The translations under genes were made by a program, and so were the position numbers. From Buxus sempervirens (Eukaryota > Streptophyta > Magnoliopsida > Buxales > Buxaceae), in contig OX387186.1 of assembly GCA_947561395.2 (NCBI GenBank), positions 37,963,220-38,027,219 of the forward strand: DNA of 64,000 bases, read 5' to 3'. Under the pieces are notes generated by a model. That model had not been told where the DNA came from. It did no database searches and saw only the letters and a list, made by a program, of their open reading frames with translations. Every line of letters begins with the position of its first letter. Within the stretch, counting starts at the first letter, position 1. This document shows, one piece after another, positions 48,917 through 59,289 of this stretch.

Positions 48917-49527
48917 AAGCAAATCAAAGCCACACACAAGAAAACCAACATTGTAGGAACCTCTAGACCATTAGAACTGATTCATATGGACTTGATGGGA
49001 CCTACAAAGACTGAAAGTCTTGGAGGAAAGAGGTATATCTTTGTTGCTGTAGATGACTACAGTAGATACACCTGGGTAAATTTTCTAAGAGAAAAATCTG
49101 AATGTTTTGATTGCTTTAAACAATTCTGCTGTCAAATTCAAGTTGAAAAGAACTTGCAAATAGGGAGGATTGTTAGAATAAGATCTGATCATGGGACAGA
49201 ATTTGAAAATCAGATGTTTTCCAAATTTTGTGAAGAACAAGGAATTAAACATGAATTTTCTGCTCCTAAGACTCCACAACAAAATGGAGTTGTGGAAATG
49301 AAGAATAGAGTGTTGCAAGAAATGGCTAGAACCATGATGATAGCCAAGAAAGTGTCAACAAAATTCTGGGCTGAAGCAATAAATACTGCCTGTTATATAA
49401 GTAACAGAGTATATGTCAGATCTGGGTGGAAACAAACTCCTTATGAAATTTGGAAAGGAAAACAGCCAAACTTGAAATATTTTAGAGTTTTTGGAAGTAA
49501 ATGTTATATCTTAAGGGACAGAAAATC
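48917..49527 (+). pseudogene. Sirevirus-like integrase
   Basis: Copia integrase core with MDLMGPTKTESLGGKRY and the first Asp in VAVDDYSRYTW, the second Asp in IRSDHGTEFEN, and the Glu in TPQQNGVVEMKNR (the usual ERKNR is MKNR here). It ends with KYFRVFGSKCYIL. A frameshift near 49527 moves the reading frame before the next conserved block ([14 protein letters not shown]). Confidence 0.92.
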
Positions 49528-50750
49528 TAGGAAAATTTGATTCTAGAAGTGATGAAGGAATTTTTCTAGGATATTCTTCTTCAAGTAGAGCATACAGAGT
49601 TTTTAACTTGCAAAAATCTGTTGTAATGGAGTCTATTAATGTGTTAATAGATGATGAAGGAATTGACTGTGAATTTTTGCAGGTTGTAGATGAAGAGGAT
49701 GAAATCAGAGATGCTTCCTCAAGCAATGAAATTGTTCCTCTGACAAAAACTCTCAAAGACCACCCAACTGAGCAAATTGTTGGAAATATTTCAGATGGAG
49801 TAAGAACAAGACATCAATTACATAATGAGGTAAGATTTTCTTCTTATTTATCTCAATTTGAGCCAAAATCTTATAAAGATGCCTTGTTGGATGAATCTTG
49901 GTTAAATGCTATGCATGAAGAACTAAACCAATTTACTAGAAATAATGTATGGGAATTGGTTGAAAGACCCTCTGATCTGAATGTGATAGGAACCAAATGT
50001 ATTTTGAAGAACAAATCTGATGAGAATGGGATTGTAAACAGAAATAAAGCTAGGCTTGTTGCTCAGGGATACACCCAAGTAGAAGGAATAGATTTTGATG
50101 AAACCTTTGCTCCTGTAGCTAGGTTAGAATCAATCAGATTGCTTTTGTCCATTGCATGCTATTTGAAGTTTAAATTGTTTCAAATGGATGTTAAGAGTGC
50201 ATTCTTGAATGGATATCTGAATGAAGAGGTTTATGTAGAGCAACCTAAAGGATTTGAGGACACAAATCATCCTAAACATGTTTATAAGCTGAACAAGGCC
50301 TTGTATGGACTCAAACAAGCTCCTAGAGCTTGGTATGAGAGACTCACCTCTTTCTTACTTGAATCTGGATTTATGAGAGGAAATGTGGATAAAACTCTCT
50401 TTATTCAAAGAGAGTCCAAGCATATTTTGATTGCTCAAATCTATGTTGATGATATAGTGTTTGGATCTACTTCTGAAAATCATGCTCATTCCTTTGGAGA
50501 CTTAATGAAGAGTGAATTTGAGATGAGTATGATGGGTGAATTGAATTTTTTCTTGGGACTTCAGATTTATCAATCTCAACAAGGGATTTTTTTCTCTCAA
50601 GAAAAACATGCTAGGACTCCTATGAGTACTAGCTTAAAGCTTGGAAAAGATGAATATGGGAAGGATATAGACCCTACCTTGTACAGAGGGATGATTGGAA
50701 GTATTCTGTACTTAACAGGAAGTAGACCTGATATAAGTTTTAGTGTTTGA
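49528..50750 (+). pseudogene. Sirevirus-like reverse transcriptase
   Basis: Copia RT with [55 protein letters not shown] and the YVDD active site ([11 protein letters not shown]). About 17 residues usually present between SQEK and ARTPMST are missing, an in-frame deletion near 50605. A TGA at 50748-50750 stops the frame after PDISFSV, where Gly is usual. Confidence 0.94.
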
Positions 50751-51341
50751 GTTTGTGCAAGATATCAGGCTAATCCTAAAGAATCTCATCTAAATGCTGT
50801 GAAAAGGATTATAAAGTATGTAAATGGAACTGTTGATCTGGGAATTTGGTTCTCCAAAGAAACAAATCCATATCTTACTGGATACACTGATGCTGATTGG
50901 GCTGGGTGTATGGATGATAGAAAAAGCACCTCTGGTGGTTGCTTTTATATGGGTAATAACCTCATTGCTTGGTTAAGCAAAAAGCAAAACTCAGTTTCAC
51001 TGAGTACAGCTGAAGCAGAGTACATTGCTGCAGGAAGCAGTTGTATACAACTAATTTTGATGAAACAAATGCTATCTGATTATGGTTTAGATCAGGATCA
51101 AATGATTCTCTTCTGTGACAATCAAAGTGCCATAAATATTTCCAAAAATCCTGTTCAACACTCAAGGACTAAACATATAGACATCAGGCATCACTTTATA
51201 AGAGAGTTAATTGAAGACAAAACTGTTATGATTGAATATATATCTACTGAAAAACAGTTAGCTGATATTTTCACTAAACCTTTAGATCAGAACAGATTTG
51301 AAACTCTTAGGAAATCCCTAGGAGTATGCTCTCAAAACTGA
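50751..51341 (+). pseudogene. Sirevirus-like RNase H
   Basis: Same frame as the RT. Motifs include TGYTDADWAG, KSTSGGCFYMG, LSTAEAEYIAA, CDNQSAI and HIDIRHHFIRE, ending near LGVCSQN at a natural stop. It is intact by itself but depends on readthrough of the TGA just upstream. Confidence 0.93.
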
Positions 51342-52538
51342 AAATCAGGTTCTGTTTTGAGTTAATTTAGATGTAAAATGATTTACATGTCTGTTCAAAA
51401 TGAATTTATGTGTTCTTGATACTAAAATCTTAATTCAGGAAGCTTGAGTCTATGCATATTGACAGAAATGTCTTATTCTCAACTATCAATTTTGTCTTAA
51501 ACACCTTTGTGTATTGAAGTTTATTGTGTGTTGAAGCTTGGGATCTATAGGCTATCACCTTTATGAAAAGAAAAGTTTTGGAAATGGCTGCCATAGAGAT
51601 TAGAGTGAAAGCCACTGTAATTCTCAAAAAGAAAAAGAGAAAGAAGGTATATTCTTGGAATGAACTGTAAACTCAGGTTTTTTAAGGGTCAATGCCTTCT
51701 ACAAAAAGAAAAGAAAAAGAGATCAGAAAAGGCTACCTATCTCTGATGTGCGAAAGCCACCAAAATGAAGTTTGGGGTATGTCTATACTTTCCAAGTATG
51801 ATTACACTAAAATAGCCTTCCATATGCATAAAGTGTAAAAGTCAAAAATATTTCACACACTACACAAGCATTGTTTCATTAATATGCATGTGTGCTCAAT
51901 ATCTTGAAGAAAATTTATAGTATTAGAAACCATGAAGGAAATTTTGGTCATAGATATGAAATGTGTCACATCTGAATTAACCTTGATAGGTTCTTCAAGA
52001 TCAGTTTTGTGATAAGTACTTCTTGGATTGAATAAAAGTTGATTATCTGGATGATTTTTAGTTTAGTTAAAATCTTAACTTTGTGTTTAGATGTATGAGT
52101 TTTTCATGAAGAATAGTTCAAACTCTTTTTATAAATTTTTGCCTTGTAATTGTGTTTTTTTCTTGATTGTGCATGTGCACCTTCTACGTCGCTAGAAGCG
52201 TGCAGGTAGCCTTCTCCCTTCTTTCATGCTTTGGCACCTGCCCTGTTAAGCGTCGCCGGATGCACGCTGGCAGCGTGTTCTTTTTGTCTATAAAAAGGTG
52301 AAATCTGTTTCACTTTTTTACCTCTGTTTTTTTTTCTTACCTGCGGTTCTCCTTGCTCCTCGCGTCGTGGTCATTCTCTGCCTTTGTGCTTACCTTCTGT
52401 CACCTTGTCCACTGTTCAGGTAAAATTTTTTTTACTGTCTTCGTCTTGCTTCTTCATTTTCTTCTTCCTATTACAGTATTCTTCTCTTGTTCTTCTAAGT
52501 TAGGGTTTGGTAGATTGTTCTGCCATTAGGGCTTTGTC
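51342..52538 (+). other. Spacer between pol and envelope-like ORF, with an internal promoter-like region
   Basis: About 1.2 kb, no coding signal. AAAAAGAAAAGAG stretches occur near 51630-51720. A promoter-like TATA is at 52289-52298, with LTR-like GC motifs before it. A CAG/GTAAAA donor-like site is near 52419. Confidence 0.7.
52289..52298 (+). promoter_or_regulatory. Internal TATA box ahead of the envelope-like ORF
   Basis: TATAAAAAGG lies about 300 bp before the likely ORF start. Upstream are CGTCGCTAGAAGCG and CACGCTGGCAGCGTG, close to the CGCTAGCAGCG and GCTGGCAGCG motifs upstream of the LTR TATA. A separate promoter for this ORF is inferred. Confidence 0.55.
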
Positions 52539-52589
52539 GTGCTTTGCTTGTGTTCTTCTCTCTCGTCTATTTTTTTCTATATTTTCATC

Positions 52590-53875
52590 ATGCCTCCCAA
52601 GAAAAAGTTTAGGACTGATTCTCCTTCCACCTCTTCTCCACTAGTAAGAACCTCTCCGGTTGTATCTTCGCCACCGGTGAGACCCCCATCCCCTTCACAT
52701 TCCTTTGAACCATTCATTGGAAATGGTTTGTCTGATTTTAATGAGTTCTTCAAGCACAGGCCACTCCTCTTGGAAATGGCCATTAAGCTTGATTCCTTTT
52801 CTGACTCTCCGCTCTTCTCATTGTTTTCAGACAATGGTTGGAAGAAATTTGCTTTGATAAGTGGTTTTGCATATCCTGACCTGGTTCGAGAATTCTATTC
52901 TAACCTCCACCATCTTCATCTTGCCAATCAAGGCTTTGTCAAAGCCTATGTCAGGGGCATCTCTTTCGACTTCTCGAAAGATCTTATCTCATCTCTTCTA
53001 GAACTGCCCATTGTTGATTCTCCTTCCTTTGACTTTCTTGACTCTCACTCTGATCCTCCCATGGAGTCAATCATTTCTTCTTTGATTGTTCAGGGTGCTC
53101 CCACCTCCATAAAAATCAGCCAAACTATCTTCCTCATGGCTCTCTCCAAGATCTTCTCAGGATCTTGAATCTGTTTATTTGTGCTTCTCTTGTTCCCTCA
53201 GATCATCATTCTGAGATTTCTCACTCTAGAGCAAGACTCCTTCATGCTCTCTGGAACAGAGACAGTGTTTGTCTCCCTTCCATCATATTCAATCAGATCC
53301 TTAAGTCTCGGAATTTAAAATCCAAGACTGCTGCTCTTCCTTTTGGGATCTTCATCACTTACTTGTGCATTCACCAGGGGGTCCTCCCTGATCCTGTTGA
53401 AATGATCCTTCACCCCAAACCTCCCATTGATGCCTCCACCCTGACCAGAAGTAAAAGAGCTAATCCTTTTCGGTTGGCTTCTTCGGAGCCTTCTTCTTCT
53501 CACTCCTCCTTGTCCAGTTCTGATGCTATGGCAATCCTGGACAAGTTGAATTCCTTGCAAGCCTCCCAGGAGGCTTTCAATTCTGAGGTAAGGGCTCACA
53601 TGCTCATGATGAGCATGTTCAAATCAGAGACCCAAGAGAAGCTGGATATGCTTGCAAAGGATGTTGATTTTGCTTGTGGCGAGGTACAAAGGGATGTTGC
53701 TACTCAGCAACGAATGCAAAATGAAGCTGATCATTTTCTGAGTAGCATTCGAAGGAGTCGGTTGGAGATGGATCACAAATTATGTTGGCTGCACTCCCGG
53801 TCCCAAGATGCGTACTGGCATTATTCCAGAATTTGGGATCCGAAACCTCCTTCCAGAAAGGGGGAGTCATTTTGA
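52590..53875 (+). pseudogene. Sirevirus envelope-like ORF, frameshifted
   Basis: Located between pol and the 3' LTR, as the envelope-like gene of Sireviruses is. Met at 52590 opens a basic, Ser/Pro-rich N-terminus (MPPKKKFRTDSPSTSS). A Met at 52539 would add a hydrophobic leader and cannot be excluded. The central part carries FYSNLHHLHLANQGFVKAYV and LELPIVDSPSF, and the C-terminus is helical and coiled-coil-like. The first frame stops at 53166-53168. The natural continuation (NLFICASLVP onward) is in another frame to 53875, so one indel lies near 53160. Function in the element is unproven. Confidence 0.8.
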
Positions 53876-54190
53876 TGATGTTGCTGCTGGTTGTTGGTTG
53901 ATGCTGGTTGTTGATGCTGGTTGCTGATTGATATATCAAGTTTTTTTTTTTTGGTTGTTCTGTTGGTTTTTTGGTTTTTCTGGAAGTAGGTTTACGGGGG
54001 AGATTTTGTTTGGTTGAATGTGTATATATTTGCTGAACACTGTATATGTCTTCTGAATACTGTATATTTTCTCTGAACATGAATGAAATTCTGAATTCTC
54101 CCTTCTCATGGTGTTTTGAATGTTTAAATGGAATTCAATATCAAAATTTGATAATAAGCACTGTTGTAAGTTTGTTGTCAGGCATTTGCC
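53876..54190 (+). other. Short 3' region of the Sirevirus-like element
   Basis: TTGATGCTGGTTG-type repeats (53880-53930), a T-run, and CTGAACA/CTGTATA repeats near 54030-54080. No coding signal. Confidence 0.6.
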
Positions 54191-54201
54191 AAGGGGGAGA
54201 T
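54191..54201 (+). other. Polypurine tract of the Sirevirus-like element
   Basis: AAGGGGGAGAT lies directly before the 3' LTR start TGTAAGTG. Confidence 0.88.
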
Positions 54202-55495
54202 TGTAAGTGTGAAAACTCACACTCCTTATATGGCAAATGTTTGACAAATTATATCCTCTAATAAATTTCAAGATGTGCAGAATCAAAATATAAATTCTGT
54301 GAATTTAGTAAAGAGGAAGGTGAGGCTGCCACACAGCTACCACGCCGCTGGTAGCTCAAGGAAATGTAAAGATTTCTAAAGAAAGAACATTTCGTAAAGG
54401 CACTTGCAAGGATCAACGCCGCTACCACTCCGCTGGCAGCGCATAAGTGAAATAGCACTTTGAAAGTAAAGCACGCGTACCGGCTTCGTAAGGCGACGCC
54501 GACACGCCGCTGGTAGCGCAGAGCAAGATTGAAGAATCTACAAATCAGCTGTGCACATGCCGCGTTCCCTCCCGCTAGCAGCGCGCTGGCAGCATGCCCT
54601 TAACTGAGTCTTTTGGATTTGAGCGGGACTTGAGTTCGCTTCCAGCCGTCTACCCCGATCGCAAGGCGACGCCACCAGCGTTCGATGCGATCTGAGTTTT
54701 CTTCTTTAAATAGACGAGCTGTATTCTTTTTTAAATGACTTTTTTCTGTTGATCAATTGGTTTTGGATCTTGAGGTGTTCGAGATTCAATCAATTCATTT
54801 TTAGAGAGTCGGTGATCGAGTGAGGGGGAGATCTGAGAGAGATCAACTGGAATTGAAGTTTGAGGATTCTTCTTCAATTCGGAACTTCACTTGATCATAT
54901 GATCTCCTGGATTGGTGATCGAGTTTGTTGGATGCATAGGTGGATTCCTATTGCATTGGATCATCTCAGTGGACTCTGAGGTGATTGTTATGATCTGGAT
55001 TGATCGTGAATTGCAGCTTGTGGATTCAAGTTGTGTTGCAGTTCGTGGATTCGAGTTGTGGATCTGGATTGATCGTGATTTGCAACTTGTGGATTCAAGT
55101 TGTGTTGCAGTTCGTGGATTCGAGCTGTGGATCTGGATTGATCGTGATTTGCAACTTGTGGATTCAAGTTGTGTTGCAGTTCGTGGATTCGAGCTGTGGA
55201 TCTGGATTGATCGTGAATTGCAGCTTGTGGATTCAAGTTGTGCTACAGTTCGTGGATTCGAGCTGTAGATTGCTGTTGAGTGAGTTCAATTGTAAAGGTT
55301 AAGTGTGTTTTCCTTTGTAATTGATTTTCATTCAATAGTGGAGATTCTAAGGGTTAGTCGCCTCATATAGACTCGAGGTTTTTCCTGGATCTGGATTCAG
55401 GTTTCGTCGTATAATTTTTGTGTGTATGTTTCCGCATTGTTAAGATCATAATTGTTGTAGATCGTGGACCTTTAGAGTAGTCTCCTACTCTTTCA
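54202..55495 (+). repeat. 3' LTR of the Sirevirus-like element (1294 bp)
   Basis: Same termini as the 5' LTR. It is 69 bp longer because it has four rather than three 69-bp units (54992-55267). TATA-like CTTTAAATAG at 54704-54713. CAACT follows at 55496-55500. Confidence 0.95.
54992..55267. repeat. 69-bp tandem repeat, four units, 3' LTR
   Basis: Units begin at 54992, 55061, 55130 and 55199. The two middle units are almost identical, which points to a one-unit gain by slippage or unequal exchange. Confidence 0.93.
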
Positions 55496-56740
55496 CAACT
55501 TGATCCTTTAATAAAGATTTCTTTGCCTCATTCCATGTTAGATGCCCTTTTACAGAATTAGTCTTAACCAATTCCAAAGTAAGAGCTTTGATTAAAGATT
55601 CAGAAGGTATATTCTGTGGGGGATCCACAATCAGATTCTAAACGTGCATATAAGAATTTCCTTTTTGTTTCTTGCTACTTATATATTCCTCCTTCCCTTC
55701 TTCAACAAACTTTCCTTTCTGCTGTGAACAACGTACCTCTTCAACAATTCTCATTGTTTCTAATACCATTTCAACTTCCTTGTGAAATTGCTGCAATAAA
55801 CCATGATCGGGATTTCTATACTGCTCCTCTTGGATTCCTTCAGAAACCTGTTCGGCACCACTTGACTCATAAAATAATAAATTTTTCTGTTGAGTATTCT
55901 TCTCCAAAGAACCTGATGGTGAACTTTCTTGCTGGTTATCCACAACTTCTTTCCCAGATGAAATAAGTTCAATAGAATTCTCTAAAGAAGGACATTTATC
56001 AAATACCCCAATACGCCTATACTGCTGTTGTGGACTTTTTGTTGATTTTTTCTTCAATGCAATTCGACAACTTGAAACTTCATGCCCACGATGAAAACAA
56101 CCTGTGCAATATGGAGGAATCTTCTCATAAAATATACGTTGCCATCGGCCATACTCAGAGCCCATCCGAATCCAAATTTTTTCTAGGTGATCCTTTAACA
56201 GATCCAATAAAACACATACTCTTGCTAAGCTTGGTCTTATTAAGTTTTTTGTTGGGGCATCAACTGCAAGGGGTTTACCAACAGCTCCTGCAATGGAGAA
56301 AATAAAGGATTCTGAAAATAAATTTATAGGAAGGTTAGGCAACGATATCCATATCGGCACTAAGGAAGACTCTTTAGAAGGATCGAATCTCATGTTCCAT
56401 TGAAATAACCGAAACGGAATCCCTTTGATAGATAAGTTCTCTCTCGTCCAGGTTCTTATGAAATCTTTCTCCTCTTTGAAACGTAATAACAAGTGGCGAT
56501 TATCCAACACTCCTATATGAAACCAATCTTGTAAACCCCAAGTTTTTTGAATGGTGTCTCCAACAATATCCACAGAAGGCCTGCCATTGATTAACTTAGC
56601 GACCAAAGAGTAAACAAAAGGAGTTGTGGATTTCTTGATCTCAACATCTAAAAACTCCACTACAGGGAATCCATGGAAACTTGTCACAGCTTTTGTTGGA
56701 ATAATTATTTCTTCAACTGCAAGCAGAGAACCGAATACAT
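55496..56740 (-). pseudogene. LINE ORF1 (DUF4283-like and zinc knuckle)
   Basis: RNA-binding ORF1 protein of a plant L1-type LINE. From about 56740 down it reads a DUF4283-like domain (LVAKLINGRPSVD, LLLRFKEEKDFIRTWTR, PIWISLPNLPINLF), then a CCHC knuckle (CTGCFHRGHEVSSC, near residue 194 from the Met at 56687) and a polar tail. A TAG at 55638-55640 interrupts the frame, which then continues (VKTNSVKGHLTWNEAKKSLL) to the Sirevirus-like insertion at 55496. It resumes at 41953. No upstream in-frame Met is clear; 56687 is the first. Confidence 0.9.
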
Positions 56741-56770
56741 TGCCATTGGACAGGATAGCAAAACCCTAAT

Positions 56771-57116
56771 CGCCCACTCTCAAAGTTACAGGATAAATAA
56801 GAGAATTCAAATGGATAAATAAGATAATTCGAAACTCCCAAAGAGATATTTAGATGCAAATAAGGCTCAAAAATTGAGAAAGGATAAAATTCGCACAAAA
56901 ACCCCATGCCCGTATATACATTACAAGCGCGTGATGCTCGTAGAGTTAATACGGGCATCGCATGCCCGTTAATGAATTGCGGGCGCGACCAGCCCGTAGA
57001 GGAATTGCGGGCACTGCATGCTTGATTAAATTTTATACTTTTTTGACTTGTTTCAAATCCCAATTACATATTTTCAATTATTTTCTCACTTTGTAGTGCA
57101 ATTTGGGGTGTCTACA
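56771..57116 (-). repeat. Start of LTR J, apparently split by the LINE
   Basis: At 57116 the minus strand begins TGTAGACACCCC, a typical Tat-type LTR start, and runs left through CCCG-type palindromes (56920-57010) to the LINE 5' end. The exact LINE/J border (about 56740-56800) is not visible. The rest of J would lie beyond the left window edge if the LINE inserted into it. Confidence 0.55.
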
Positions 57117-57149
57117 ATTCCACAAAATGGGCTCGAGCGGGTCGCATTG

Positions 57150-59284
57150 TGTAACGCCCCGGATCCGTGTTGTTCATTAAAGATATAACACGTCTCAGAG
57201 AGTTAGGTAAGGATCCAAATAAAAGTGATCGCTGGATAATCACATAATTTATACCAAATCAGAGTGCACAATTAAATTCTTATCTAAGAAGTCTATAAAA
57301 TCTTCAAATGTAATCAAATGGGTCCATACAACTACCTTATTACATTTCCTACGAAAATCAAATAAATTAGAGTTTAAATCTAAAATAACCTACTAGTCTA
57401 TGGATTGTAGTAATAATCCTCCTCTCTATAGGTGTCAGTCGGATCTACCCCAGTAGGCGCCTCACCACGAATATCTGAAAGACAAAACAACAACGAGGAA
57501 TGAGATACGAATATCTCAGTGAGTAGCACATGCATGCAGAAATAGTTTAACGTAGTTATAAACATGCTTCGATAAATAACCAACAAATAAACAACCATAG
57601 TACCGATAAATCAACGAAAGGTCAATGTCATGCATAGTGCTTAAATTGATTAATTTACATGCCAAGTAGACACTCCACACCTCCATGTACACAGTTCCGG
57701 CCTACTCAGGGTATCTGGCTACTCTACATTGGTCATGGCAACACACAAGGCCATGCAATTACACCAACAAGCAAATACCATCACATTACTAAGCTTAACA
57801 TGGATCCAAGGGAAGCTAAACCCAAAACCGATTAATAACCACATAAAACCCCGCATTGGCAAAACATTAAACCAACACTGTTTTCAAATCCTGTGTATTC
57901 CAATACACTCATCACAAGTTGTTCCAACCAGAACATCAACTCATACAAATTTAGAAGTTTCCCAACCTCTTAACAACAACTCATGCAATAAAATTCCTCT
58001 TACTCACACAAAACATTTCAATACTTTTCAGTCCTTTGATATTGAACAAAACAGATTTATACAATTTCAAAAGCAGGAAACAGATAACATATATAACCAA
58101 AATGGCTCATTTACTTATAGGATCACGAATAGCAACAACCTACCTAAATTCCTTAAACTCACCTTTCGACAGTTTGTAGAAGTACTCAGAATGTGATTCA
58201 ATAGTCTCCAAATTGTTTTGAACGAATATAATATTTCTAACATCCTAATCTAGCCTTTTGGGTATGGGTTTGTAGTCTCCGAATATCAAAATTTGGTTAG
58301 GATTGGCAAAAACCCTGTTTCGGCAATTACCATAGGGTGCGCTGACCTCTGGCGCTGGGTGCGAGGTCGGTGTGGACTCAGCACACACCCAAATCTTCAC
58401 TTCACGCGGACGAAAGGGACTAAGCGTGAGATGAGCGCGAGACGAGTGCAAGACGAGTGAGAACTAGAAATGCCTCGCGCGCGCTTGGCGCGAGCTAGGC
58501 GTGAACTCAGCGTTAACAACCAACTTAGCTTGCGCCGATTCAATTCACTTGGTGCTAGGTAGGCGCCAAGTCGGCGGATCCTACCTCCGATAAACGACTC
58601 TCTGTTAATCTTAGATCTCCATCTCTGGGTGTGTTTCTGACCTCTGTAACCACTCGTATGTGCTTCTACCATTACCAGAAAACCTTTAGACCTATTTCGG
58701 ACTTAATCAAACCTACTTTTAATTCACGACTTCTTAACTCATCAAACTAACTCACGCTCGAACAGATGCAACAGAAACTAAGAACATGCTTTCGATAAAA
58801 CACAGAGACCAAAACCAACGACAAACAAAACGATGCTACTCACCTTATACGCTTCTAAGTCTTTGCAACAACAACCTCGTAGAGCAAAACCAACCAAATC
58901 CAACAGTCGATCACCACCCAGTCGATCGGCAACCAAACTTCTTTGGTTCGCGAGATACAAACTCCTTCGGTTCGTGAGAGTTTATTTGAACACCCTCAAT
59001 ACATAAACTTTGATCGGCAGGAAAACCCAGACTTCTTCTCCTCTCCCAAAACCCTATATCATTGGCCGCAATCGCCTTCAACACAATGTATGCGAGAACG
59101 AAAGAAACCCTATGATTCTAAATACGCTAGGTATTTATACTTACCTTATATACACTTTGCCGCTCGACGAGTTTTGAAACACTTGATTTGGTGCAACGCT
59201 CGCCCACCAAGATTCCTACAAACACACACCTTATTAGTTTTATTTTTCCAATAAAATCATGTAGAAAAATATCGGGGTTTTACA
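57150..59284 (-). mobile_element. Solo LTR E (TGTAACGCCCCGG family, 2.1 kb)
   Basis: TGTAACGCCCCGG to CGGGGTTTTACA, flanked by CATTG (57145-57149 and 59285-59289). A TATA-like GTATAAATAC is at 59131-59140, minus. A GC-rich GCGC/GGCGC cluster lies at 58330-58580. Related to F near the start and to A-D at the end. No coding content. Confidence 0.92.
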
Positions 59285-59289
59285 CATTG

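Larger units (their letters stand above)
41954..55495 (+). mobile_element. Sirevirus-like Ty1/copia retrotransposon with envelope-like ORF, nested
   Basis: Two LTRs (41954-43178 and 54202-55495), a primer-binding site, gag with zinc knuckles, protease, integrase, RT, RNase H, an envelope-like ORF and a polypurine tract are all present in the order expected for Sireviruses. CAACT flanks the element (41949-41953 and 55496-55500). Net of solo LTR D it is about 10.35 kb. It is structurally complete but has at least two nonsense codons, two frameshifts and one internal deletion. It interrupts LINE ORF1. Confidence 0.95.

Noticed and set aside
43239-53875. A host gene cluster
   Set aside because: All frames fall between two matching LTRs with 5-bp duplication and carry copia domains in the standard order.
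54912-55268. Open frame made of 23-residue repeats (and the similar one at 42664-42951)
   Set aside because: It is the 69-bp LTR minisatellite read in a frame that stays open because 69 is a multiple of three.
57729-58196. 155-residue plus-strand open frame in LTR E
   Set aside because: Asn/Thr/His-rich AT-biased sequence inside a solo LTR, with no domain and not kept in related LTRs.
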